Part shown: piece by piece, positions 17,319 to 25,510 of the stretch
Layout of the letters: each line of letters begins with the position of its first letter
Numbering within the stretch: position 1 is the stretch's first letter
DNA from: JAQVCM01 sp040403095
Lineage (GTDB): Bacteria > Bacteroidota > Bacteroidia > Flavobacteriales_D > Crocinitomicaceae
DNA: 64,000 nt
Reading direction: 5' to 3'
Assembly (NCBI GenBank): GCA_040403095.1
Contig: JBBALI010000021.1
Span: 1-64,000 of the forward strand
Position numbers and translations under genes: made by a program
Notes under the pieces: model-generated
The model's input: only the letters and a program-made list of their open reading frames with translations
Databases searched by the model: none
Told to the model about the DNA's origin: nothing

Positions 17319-17918
17319 TTATCGAGAAGAACCCAAATATTTTCTTTTTTGCGATGCTTTTAACTTCTTAAATGTTTCCAAATAGTATATTATTTTGAAA
17401 TTATTAATTTCCGTGGTTCCTTTGGTAGCAAACGTTTCATCAAACAACTCGACAGGATTTTCAAAATTTCCATATATTGATTTATGGTATTCGATAACTA
17501 TATTGTTTGCTGTAAAAGATTCGATGAAAAGGTCCTCAAATGTTTCTCCAAAGCAATAAACAGGTTTATTTTTTATAAAAACGACACCGTGCAACTTTTC
17601 ATTTATAGTTGCTAACCTTTGCGGACTAATAATCATTAAAAACTCATTGTTTTCTTTTTTCACAACATTTATCTCATATCCATACATTCTATCCGCCAAA
17701 TTGGTAGATGAACAATTTTCAATGACTAAAGTCGCTAAGTCTTCGATTTTTGTTGATAATTTATAACTGTTAACCTTTAAATATACTATTTCGAACTTAA
17801 CGGAATCTTTTGACCAATAGCTATTTGTAAAGCGAATTGTATCTATGTCATTTGATGGTTTTTGTGCATAACAAATCGAGGTGATGGAGAATAGAACTAT
17901 CAATAATTTTTTTGTCAT
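17319..17918 (-). CDS. putative secreted protein of unknown function
   Basis: I do not recognise this 199-residue product. A signal peptide is clear (TKKLLIVLFSITSICYAQ, cleavage near residue 19). The mature part is mixed alpha/beta with many aromatic and Asn residues and no Cys motif or known active site. It is the last of four minus-strand genes (19625 down to 17319), 35 bases after the lipoprotein gene, so it is likely in the same transcript. It could be a periplasmic partner of that lipoprotein. Confidence 0.7.
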   Translation of the reverse strand: MTKKLLIVLFSITSICYAQKPSNDIDTIRFTNSYWSKDSVKFEIVYLKVNSYKLSTKIEDLATLVIENCSSTNLADRMYGYEINVVKKENNEFLMIISPQRLATINEKLHGVVFIKNKPVYCFGETFEDLFIESFTANNIVIEYHKSIYGNFENPVELFDETFATKGTTEINNFKIIYYLETFKKLKASQKRKYLGSSR

Positions 17919-17953
17919 TTTTCCAAGGAATTTTCAATTATTTGTAGAACCAT

Positions 17954-18859
17954 TCATTTTCGAACCAAATAATAACCTACACAACCTGAACTAACTTGTT
18001 GCTGTTCCTTATCATAACTCAATTTTCTAAGAATAATTGTATCCTTTTTATTTTCAAATTTGAATAAATTTTCCACATTTTCATTAAGATGACCGTAGTA
18101 GCCTATGTCTGATTTTGCAGGGATTAATTCGATGATATCATGATTGAAAACGGCATTAGATTCACGGAAAAAATTCCAAAGAATGGCTCTCTTGAATTTT
18201 TTATTTCCAGAAATGTTTCCAAAATGATCTACTTTTAAATTATTTGAAATCAAGACTTTATTGCTGTCTCGAAATATGTAATTACCTTCAAGAATGATAG
18301 ATGTTACAAATTGTGTAATCTCACAATCAAAAGAATCATCGAAACATTTATTTTCAATGCGTCTTAAATCAAATGATTGATGATCACTTCTCTCAACATG
18401 CAAAAGGGTATCTCCTTTTTCAATAATTAAACTGATTTTTGTAAAGTATTTTAAGCCTTTCTCCTTTGTAATCTTTCCGTCGAAAGTATTAAACTGGAAA
18501 GTGAGCGCATTGTTTTTCAAAGCATAGTTGGAAATATTACTAATTTCAGTTTGTCCATATTCGAAATCATAAATTCCAATCATTCGATTTTTAATCATTT
18601 CTGGCTTGATGTAAACTAAATAATATGGGTTTTCATTTTGCGTTTTGAAAGGCGATTTATTTTTAATAATCGACTCAAAATAGGTTTTATTTACCCAAGT
18701 TCCTTTGATGGTTTGCACATAGTTTTGCAACTCATTTTCAGTTTTGTTTGGTTGTTTTTCTACTTTTGGTTTTTGGTTTGGATTTAGCGATTTATTAGAA
18801 TTTTGAGCACAAGTGCTTAGTAGGAAGAGTAAAAAAATGAATGGGAGATATTTTATCAT
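17954..18859 (-). CDS. putative lipoprotein of unknown function
   Basis: The 301-residue product begins with a lipoprotein signal peptide: hydrophobic residues 5-14 and a lipobox LSTC with the lipidated Cys at residue 17. A short Asn/Lys/Gln-rich tether follows (about 18-45). The rest looks like a beta-rich fold, with segments such as GTWVNKTYFESI, YLVYIKPEMI and SLIIEKGDTLLHV reminiscent of lipocalin-type or DUF4488-type barrels; I cannot name the family. It lies between two other unknown genes in an apparent four-gene operon. Confidence 0.72.
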   Translation of the reverse strand: MIKYLPFIFLLFLLSTCAQNSNKSLNPNQKPKVEKQPNKTENELQNYVQTIKGTWVNKTYFESIIKNKSPFKTQNENPYYLVYIKPEMIKNRMIGIYDFEYGQTEISNISNYALKNNALTFQFNTFDGKITKEKGLKYFTKISLIIEKGDTLLHVERSDHQSFDLRRIENKCFDDSFDCEITQFVTSIILEGNYIFRDSNKVLISNNLKVDHFGNISGNKKFKRAILWNFFRESNAVFNHDIIELIPAKSDIGYYGHLNENVENLFKFENKKDTIILRKLSYDKEQQQVSSGCVGYYLVRK

Positions 18860-18885
18860 TTGGATTGTGAATAGATTTTTTCAAA

Positions 18886-19326
18886 TTAGCAATTATTTGA
18901 AACATGAAGTAATTCATTTTGTTTATCAAGTTCAATTATAGTGCGGTTGATACTTGTTTCAGATAATTCTTCTACGAAAATCAATCCATTTCCTGACAAG
19001 TAATTTTTATGTTCATTTATTTTTCCCTTCAGCCAATTTACAGTTGCAAAAGTTACCCATCTTTTTTCTCCATCACTAAATTCAATGGTTACTTCAATAC
19101 AATCATTTTGACTGTCAGTAATTTCATCATCAATTTTAATTTCAATTATTTCAGGAATTTTAGCATTAGTAAAGCAGGGATTTGGGAGCCAAACTAATTT
19201 TTGACTGTTATTCACAATTCTGATTTGGTCAGGTTTTGTGTCTTTAATTGTATAACTTTTCCTTTTACTTATATGATCTGAATAGACAGATTCATCTAAG
19301 CAATATATAATTTCTCCTTTTTTCAT
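18886..19326 (-). CDS. uncharacterised cytosolic protein, immunity-protein-like
   Basis: This 146-residue protein has no signal peptide or membrane segment. The N-terminal half (KKGEIIYCLDESVYSDHISKRK, then YTIKDTKPDQIRIVNNSQK, then WLPNPCF) looks like a small SH3-like beta barrel. The second half contains an acidic strand EVTIEFSDGEKRWVTFATVNWL. Proteins of this build are frequent in polymorphic-toxin immunity loci, but I cannot tie it to a named family. Its ATG overlaps the stop of the upstream DUF7660-like gene by one base (TAATG), which indicates translational coupling. Confidence 0.7.
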   Translation of the reverse strand: MKKGEIIYCLDESVYSDHISKRKSYTIKDTKPDQIRIVNNSQKLVWLPNPCFTNAKIPEIIEIKIDDEITDSQNDCIEVTIEFSDGEKRWVTFATVNWLKGKINEHKNYLSGNGLIFVEELSETSINRTIIELDKQNELLHVSNNC

Positions 19327-19625
19327 TATTCATAAGTGGTCGCAGCCAAAAAAATATCAGCAAAGGTTGACCATTCTGGTTTATCAGCATTTATATCTAG
19401 TTTCATATTGTCATAGTAACCTTGAGCATCCTTTGTCCAAGTACTTAGCGCTTCCAAAAAGTTAGGTAAATTGTTGTTTTCCCAACTTTCAGGATTGTCT
19501 AAAAAGTCATTTCGCAGTAAGTCAATAAACTTAATGAAAGATTTTCTGTCAGTTACTTCAAAGTTGTTAAGTGTATCGTTCATAAAATTAGCTATAATGG
19601 TCTTTACCTGGGCATCACCACCCAT
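19326..19625 (-). CDS. DUF7660-like small protein
   Basis: The 99-residue product resembles the DUF7660 family: RKSFIKFIDLLRNDFLDNP, then WENNNLPNFLEALSTWTKDA, then GYYDN, ending W..FADIFLAATTYE. The pattern (Trp-Asn-Asn, Leu, then FLEAL..W..D, then a final F.D.L.AA..YE) is what I recall for that domain. Members are small cytosolic proteins of unknown function, often found among immunity-type genes. The start at 19625 gives MGGDAQ; Met-14 is a possible alternative. It is the first gene of a four-gene minus-strand group and overlaps the next start by one base. Confidence 0.65.
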   Translation of the reverse strand: MGGDAQVKTIIANFMNDTLNNFEVTDRKSFIKFIDLLRNDFLDNPESWENNNLPNFLEALSTWTKDAQGYYDNMKLDINADKPEWSTFADIFLAATTYE

Positions 19626-20150
19626 TCACCACACTACCAAATGTAGAAAATATTTCTTTTCATGCACTTTATTTTATATTAAATATTGGTGCAGAGATGC
19701 CTACGTGATGTTAGTGGTATTATTTTTTATTTTGTTAAACAATTAAAATAAAGTTTTCCTGTTAGATAGTTTGTGTCAATTGTATTCTTAAATGACTTTT
19801 GGTAAAAGATTGAAGAAGTAAAGGTTAGATATCCTTTTATTTATTTACCAGTTTTAAAGTAGGTTCTTCATTTAAAATTAAAGATTGAATATTTATTTTT
19901 CTCAATCTCAATTTACTTAGAAGAAAATAGTTACATACCAAACCAGTGATATAGGAACATACACACCAATCCTTTGGTTAAAAAAACTGGTTAAATACCT
20001 TATTATTTAACCTTACTATTGGTGCTAAGTTATGCTAATGTAAAAATAAAACCTCCTTTAACAAATCTTTAACTTGAATTGTATCGTACATCTTCTGTCT
20101 AATTCCATACTAGAGACAATAGATTGATTATTAATTAATTACTTAAAAGG
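19626..20150. other. gene-free divergent spacer
   Basis: This 525-base spacer separates the minus-strand unknown operon from the plus-strand DUF4331 genes, so it should hold two promoters. I see no full TAnnTTTG box with partner. It contains an inverted repeat AACCAGT (19941-19947) / ACTGGTT (19986-19992) with a small ACCAA/TTGGT hairpin inside, which could be an operator or an attenuator-like structure. Otherwise it is plain AT-rich sequence. Confidence 0.35.
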
Positions 20151-21863
20151 ATGAAAAAAATCTTACTCTCGCTTTTCTTGGCAGGAAGCATGGCTTCGCT
20201 GAGTTACGCATCGAGTCACAGAGAAGCGCCCTTGATCGCAAATGACCCATTGGCTGACAATACCGATGTGTATGCGTTCAAAAGCCCTGATGACCCGAAC
20301 TCAATCACAATCATTGCCAACTACATTCCGGCAGAATTTCGAAATGGTGGACCCAATTACTACAGTTTTGGTGAAAACATCCGTTACGAGATCCATGTAG
20401 ACAATGATGCTACAACACCTGGAGACGATATTACTTATCGTTTTACGTTTTCCAAGGTGAATGAGGATCCAACCACTTTCTTTAACATTCGGCTAGGTAG
20501 CGAAAACTTGAAAACTACCTATTCGATTGAAAAAAGTACAGATGGCGGAATTTCTTTCCTCCCGTTTATGACTGGCTTAGCAGTGCCGCCGCCAAACATC
20601 GGTGATCGCTCAATTAACAGCGCTGTTGGTCTTGGAGCTGCTTCCTACGAGAGCTTAATCTCAGATGCAGTGTACACAACACCTGAAGGTGGACAAGTGT
20701 TCTGCGGACCATCGGATGATCCGTTTTTTGTGGATCTAGGTGGAATTTTCGACTTGGGTGATGCACCGCGTCAAACCAACAACAACATTGTCCGTGATGG
20801 ATTGGCGAAATTTAATACGCATTCGATCGCGATCAAAATTCCTGTGGCAATACTTCAAAAAGATGGACTTGGAATTTCCTCTGCAACAAGTATTCTCGAC
20901 CCTAATTTCGTAATCGGTGTCTGGGCTTCTGCAAGTCGCCAAACAACACGTACACTTGCAGCTGGTTCACAAGGCTATGCAGGAAATTGGGTACAAGTAT
21001 CTCGCTTGGGAATGCCTTTGACAAATGAGGCAGTTATTCCAGTTGGGAAAAAAGATTTCTGGAATTCATTGACACCTTATCAGGAATTGGCTGAAACCAC
21101 ATTGGATGAGCATTTCTACAATCCAGAATTGGCTTTGTACATGGATGACAGCTTGTTTGGTGGTGCAGTTCCAGCTTTCGCGGGATTGAGAATCCAGCGA
21201 AATTCACTCCAAGGATTTGACTTTGGAAATGGAAAAGACGGATTGTATTCATTGAAAGGAACTGCAGCAGTTGAAGGTACCGCATTGGATGATGCTGTTT
21301 TTGGAACATTACTGTTGCCTGCGGCAGGAAAACCAAGGTCTGTCGATTTATGGCCGATCTTCCATACTGGAGTTCCTAATATGGCTCCTTACCAATTGGC
21401 TACTGGAAAGAATGGAAATCCATTGGCTGCGGGGAAACCATTTATCAATAACTTCCTGCCAAATGGCGGAGATATGTTACGCTTGAATATGGCAGTACCA
21501 GCAACTTCAAGAACAAGTGCAGAATTCAGTTCTCTGGGATTGGTGCAAGCTGCTGTGCTAGGTTTGACAAGTCCAGCCTATGCGAATACTAGCATTCAGT
21601 TCATTCCGAACATGGATGGTTTCCCAAACGGACGCCGTTTAGAGGATGATGTAACGCGAATTGAGTTGCAAGCAGTAGGAGGAGTGGTATTGGCTGCCAT
21701 CGGATTGTGGTATGATGACTATGATGCGATGTCTACAACACAATCACCAGTTACCAACAAGCTTGTGAATGTTTTGAATTATTCCACAGGAGTAGAACAG
21801 AATGATGTAGCATTCAAAACTTCATTTCCTTATGTTGCTTCACCATGGGTGGGCAAAGATTAA
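20151..21863 (+). CDS. DUF4331 domain protein, first tandem copy
   Basis: The 570-residue exported protein is a DUF4331 family member with no known function. The signal peptide (about residues 1-20, ending LSYA) is followed at once by the family hallmark SSHREAPLIANDPLADNTD. Further family motifs are NGGPNYYSFGENIRYEIHVDND, DPFFVDLGGIFDLGDAPRQ, WVQVSRLGMPLTNEAVIPVG and IPNMDGFPNGRRLEDDVTRIEL. It ends at WVGKD, with no C-terminal sorting domain, so it should remain periplasmic or be released another way. The next gene, 28 bases downstream, is a close paralogue with a T9SS tail. Codons ending in C or G (ATC, GAC, AAG) seem commoner here than in the flanking genes. Confidence 0.9.
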   Translation: MKKILLSLFLAGSMASLSYASSHREAPLIANDPLADNTDVYAFKSPDDPNSITIIANYIPAEFRNGGPNYYSFGENIRYEIHVDNDATTPGDDITYRFTFSKVNEDPTTFFNIRLGSENLKTTYSIEKSTDGGISFLPFMTGLAVPPPNIGDRSINSAVGLGAASYESLISDAVYTTPEGGQVFCGPSDDPFFVDLGGIFDLGDAPRQTNNNIVRDGLAKFNTHSIAIKIPVAILQKDGLGISSATSILDPNFVIGVWASASRQTTRTLAAGSQGYAGNWVQVSRLGMPLTNEAVIPVGKKDFWNSLTPYQELAETTLDEHFYNPELALYMDDSLFGGAVPAFAGLRIQRNSLQGFDFGNGKDGLYSLKGTAAVEGTALDDAVFGTLLLPAAGKPRSVDLWPIFHTGVPNMAPYQLATGKNGNPLAAGKPFINNFLPNGGDMLRLNMAVPATSRTSAEFSSLGLVQAAVLGLTSPAYANTSIQFIPNMDGFPNGRRLEDDVTRIELQAVGGVVLAAIGLWYDDYDAMSTTQSPVTNKLVNVLNYSTGVEQNDVAFKTSFPYVASPWVGKD

Positions 21864-21891
21864 TCGGAGTTTCATACTAAAATTTTAAAAG

Positions 21892-23970
21892 ATGAAAAAT
21901 TTAATTAAATATTTGCTTGTGGTGCTTCCCTTCGGGACAGTCTTTGCTTCCAGTCACAGAGAAGCTCCACTGATCGCAAATGATCCGCTCGCAGACAATA
22001 CGGACTTGTATGCCTTCAAAAGCCCAAATGATCCGAATTCAATCACTATAATTGCCAATTACGTTCCGTTGCAGATTCCGCACGGTGGACCTAATTACTA
22101 TAGTTTTGGTGAAAATATCCGATATGAAATTCATATTGACAATGATGTTACCACTTCAGGTGACGATATCATTTACAGATTCACGTTCTCCAATACCAAT
22201 GAAGATCCAAGTACGTTTTTCAATATCCGCCTGGGTGCTGAAAATCACAAGACTTCTTACGTAATGGAACGCAGCCTTGACGGCGGTGCCACTTTTACAG
22301 CTGTGATTACAGACGGAGTTGTCCCACCGCCAAACATTGGTGATCGTTCGATCGACAATGCGGTTGTTGGGTTAGGAGCTAGTTATGCCAGCTTGATGTC
22401 TGGTGCAATCCAGACAACAGGATCCAATGAAAAAGTTTTCTGCGGTTCAACAGATGATCCATTCTTCGTTGACTTAGGAGGGATTTTTGACCTTGGTGAT
22501 GCACCACGTCAGAACGGAGGCACCCCAGATGACGCTCTTAAATGCTTGAACGTAAGTTCAATTGCACTTCAGATTCCGATTTCCGTTTTGCAGAAAGATG
22601 GGTTGAGTATTGGTTCAGCAACCAGCATACTTGATGGTAACTTCGTGATTGGTGTATGGGCTTCAGCAAGTCGCCAGCAAACACGTACATTGAATGCTAC
22701 AACAGGCGAGTTTGCCGAATCAGGAAACTGGGTTCAAGTATCCCGTTTGGGAATGCCTTTGACAAATGAGGCAGTAATTCCAGTAGGGCAAAAAGATTTC
22801 TGGAATTCATTGACACCTTACGAAGAATTGAATGAAACAACACTAGATGAGTATTTCTACAATCCTGAATTGGCTTTGTACATGGACGACGCTGCATTTG
22901 GAACAGCAGTTCCAGCGTTTGCGCCATTGAGAATCCAAAAAGCATCTCGTGCAGACGTCTTGCCTGGAGGATTCGATTTCAGCAATACTGGAGACGGATT
23001 GTATCCATTGAAAGGTTCACTGGCAGTCGCTGGTACAGCATTGGACGATGCCATTGCAGGTACATTATTGCTTCCTGCTGCAGGAAAACCAAGATCTGTC
23101 GATTTATGGCCGATTTTCCATACAGGTGTCCCAAACCTTGCGCCATATCAATTGGCAGAAGGCAAAGGTGGAAATCCTCTAGCTGCGGGGAAACCATTCA
23201 TCAATAACTACTTACCAACTGGTGGAGACATGCTTCGCTTGAACATGGCAGTTCCTGCAACGCCAAGAAACGATGCAAACTTCAGTTCTTTGGGCTTGAT
23301 TCAGGCAGCTGTCCTTGGACTGACAAATCCGCTTTACGCTGGAACTTCAATCCAATTCATTCCAAACATGGATGGATTCCCGAACGGACGCCGTTTGGAG
23401 GATGACGTAACTCGCATCGAATTGCAAGCTGTTGGTGGTGCTGTATTGTCAGCTATTGGTATGTACTATGATGACTACGTTGCACAACCAAATGGAGTTT
23501 CTCCAGACTTGTTGAGCGTAATCACTTATACAACTGGTGTTGAGGAGAATGATGTTGCTTTCCAATCTACATTCCCATTTGTTGCTACGCCACATCGTGG
23601 TACGGACAATTGCCTTGGTAAAGCATATACTTACATGCAGCCTGCAATCCTTCCAGCATCTACAACGGCAGGCATTTCAGAAAACATTGTAAATGTCGAC
23701 CAATATGGAATTAAGGCGTTTCCAAATCCATTTGTGAACTCAGTTAGTTTTGAATACAGCTTGAACGCAGACGCACAAGTTGAGATCCTTTTGTACACAA
23801 TTTCCGGTCAGCTGGTTGGAAAGGTTTTGCCGAATACGAAAAAAGCTTCGGGCAAGCATACGCAGGAATATACAACTTCGCATTTAACGAATGGTGTTTA
23901 TTACGCTAGAGTCAATATCAAAGGCTCTAAAGGAAACGCATCCAAGTTGATCAAGGTTGTAAAATCATAA
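21892..23970 (+). CDS. DUF4331 domain protein with T9SS type A tail, second tandem copy
   Basis: This 692-residue paralogue of the preceding gene matches it along nearly the whole DUF4331 region: signal peptide ending VFA, then SSHREAPLIANDPLADNTD, then the same DLGGIFDLGDAPRQ, RLGMPLTNEAVIPVG and FPNGRRLEDDVTRIEL motifs. It differs by about 120 extra C-terminal residues that include FPNPFVNSVSFEYSL, ILLYTISGQLVG and LTNGVYYARVNIKG, a type A T9SS sorting domain. It should therefore be secreted and anchored to the cell surface, unlike copy one. A clear terminator follows at 23990. The function of the DUF4331 domain is unknown. Confidence 0.92.
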   Translation: MKNLIKYLLVVLPFGTVFASSHREAPLIANDPLADNTDLYAFKSPNDPNSITIIANYVPLQIPHGGPNYYSFGENIRYEIHIDNDVTTSGDDIIYRFTFSNTNEDPSTFFNIRLGAENHKTSYVMERSLDGGATFTAVITDGVVPPPNIGDRSIDNAVVGLGASYASLMSGAIQTTGSNEKVFCGSTDDPFFVDLGGIFDLGDAPRQNGGTPDDALKCLNVSSIALQIPISVLQKDGLSIGSATSILDGNFVIGVWASASRQQTRTLNATTGEFAESGNWVQVSRLGMPLTNEAVIPVGQKDFWNSLTPYEELNETTLDEYFYNPELALYMDDAAFGTAVPAFAPLRIQKASRADVLPGGFDFSNTGDGLYPLKGSLAVAGTALDDAIAGTLLLPAAGKPRSVDLWPIFHTGVPNLAPYQLAEGKGGNPLAAGKPFINNYLPTGGDMLRLNMAVPATPRNDANFSSLGLIQAAVLGLTNPLYAGTSIQFIPNMDGFPNGRRLEDDVTRIELQAVGGAVLSAIGMYYDDYVAQPNGVSPDLLSVITYTTGVEENDVAFQSTFPFVATPHRGTDNCLGKAYTYMQPAILPASTTAGISENIVNVDQYGIKAFPNPFVNSVSFEYSLNADAQVEILLYTISGQLVGKVLPNTKKASGKHTQEYTTSHLTNGVYYARVNIKGSKGNASKLIKVVKS

Positions 23971-23989
23971 AATACTTTTGCTTACAAGG

Positions 23990-24021
23990 AGGGAGGATTA
24001 TTTATAGTCCTCCCTTTTTTT
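23990..24021 (+). terminator. Rho-independent terminator after the DUF4331 pair
   Basis: GGGAGGA (23991-23997) pairs perfectly with TCCTCCC (24008-24014) around a 10-base loop, followed by a run of eight T. It separates the DUF4331 genes from the TPR/receptor genes, which therefore need their own promoter or read-through. Confidence 0.88.
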
Positions 24022-24138
24022 GTTACAAGGCTATATTAGAAAAAAAGACCTTTTTACAAAATCCGTAATCCAGTTTTATACGTAAGTGAATTAGTTCTTA
24101 TCAATGAAGAATCGTTTTAACCCTAAATATTTCAAGTT

Positions 24139-25476
24139 ATGAAAAAAAATAATTACTCTTTTTACGTATTTTCCATTGTTGCCTTGTTGTTTACAGCTGG
24201 ATTCATTTCTTCGTGTGATTCGCCAGAAGCAGAAGAATCTACAATTGTCGTAAAAAAAGGTTTTCAGATTCCTCAATTGCTGGAACGCGAAAAAGACTTG
24301 TCCTACGACGAGTTCCTGAAGATCAAGGAGAAATTCAATAAATTGTCCTTTGAGGCTGGAAATGAGAAAACGAAATACGAAAGCTTGATCAAGCTCTCCG
24401 AGATTTATATATACGAAGCGCGAGTTACTGGAGAACATCCATATTACTACGGTGCTGCTCTGAAAACCTTGAATGAAACCTTGAAAGATACTGCGAAACT
24501 TACGCCAGACCAGCATTTCACGGCGCTTTTCTATAAATCTACAGTTCAATTGTCACAGCACAAATTCAACGACGCTTTGGTTACTGGAAAGCAAGCATTG
24601 GCTTTGAACAGCGTGAATTCAGGTATTTATGGTGTCTTGGTAGATGCGAACGTGGAAATCGGGAATTATTCAGATGCAGTGGAGAATTGCGACAAGATGA
24701 TCGCACTTCGACCGGATTTGCGCTCCTACAGCCGAATTTCCTACTTGCGTGAAATATACGGCGACCTGAAAGGAAGTATCGTATCCATGGAACAAGCAAT
24801 CGAAGCTGGCGCACCGTATTCAGAATACAAGTGCTGGACAATTGTGACGATGGGAAAAATGCTTGAAAACCACAACCAGCTGGATTCTGCGATGGCATAC
24901 TATCAGTTTTCTGCGAAGGAAAGAGAAAATTATCCTTTCGGAATTGCAGGATTGGCAAGTATTGAAGGTAAACGCGGCAACTACGCAAAAGCAGATTCTC
25001 TCTATAAAGTAGCGTTGAAGGCAGTTCCAGAAATTGGTTTTATCATGGATCAGGCGAAACTTTACAAAAAACAAGGCAAGGAAGCAGAAGTGAAGAAACT
25101 GGTCCCAGAAATTGAATCGATGTTCAGGGAAGACATCGAGTCGGGTCACAACGTGAACATGGAATACGCTTTTTTTCTACTCGATTTCAAGAACGATTAC
25201 AAGCAAGCGCTTTCACTTGGGTTGAAAGAACTGAAATTGCGACCAAATAACATTGACGTAAACCGTTTGCTTGCCTTTGCATATTACGCAATCGGCGACA
25301 AGGAAAACGCTTCCAAGCACATTAAAATCGCGATGAAGACAAACAAGCAAGATGCTGACCTGTATTGCATCAGTGGCTTGATCAACAACGACAAGAAACA
25401 GATCAAGAAAGCATTCAAGATAGACCCTTACCAAGACCATTTATTTGTGAGCCGTGCAAAAGCAATGCTGATATAA
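24139..25476 (+). CDS. tetratricopeptide-repeat lipoprotein
   Basis: The 445-residue product has a lipoprotein signal peptide with lipobox ISSC and lipidated Cys26. The acidic tether SPEAEES follows. Residues of about 70-440 form a series of paired-helix TPR units, for example HKFNDALVTGKQALALN, GNYSDAVENCDKMIALRP, NQLDSAMAYYQFSAKERE and YKQALSLGLKELKLRPNN. TPR lipoproteins usually scaffold other envelope proteins. It is followed after 34 bases by a TonB-dependent receptor and preceded by the DUF4331 pair, so it may belong to the same outer-membrane system. The specific partner is unknown. Confidence 0.85.
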   Translation: MKKNNYSFYVFSIVALLFTAGFISSCDSPEAEESTIVVKKGFQIPQLLEREKDLSYDEFLKIKEKFNKLSFEAGNEKTKYESLIKLSEIYIYEARVTGEHPYYYGAALKTLNETLKDTAKLTPDQHFTALFYKSTVQLSQHKFNDALVTGKQALALNSVNSGIYGVLVDANVEIGNYSDAVENCDKMIALRPDLRSYSRISYLREIYGDLKGSIVSMEQAIEAGAPYSEYKCWTIVTMGKMLENHNQLDSAMAYYQFSAKERENYPFGIAGLASIEGKRGNYAKADSLYKVALKAVPEIGFIMDQAKLYKKQGKEAEVKKLVPEIESMFREDIESGHNVNMEYAFFLLDFKNDYKQALSLGLKELKLRPNNIDVNRLLAFAYYAIGDKENASKHIKIAMKTNKQDADLYCISGLINNDKKQIKKAFKIDPYQDHLFVSRAKAMLI

Positions 25477-25510
25477 AAGCGACATCATTCTCGTTGTAAA
25501 CATTAGGCTT

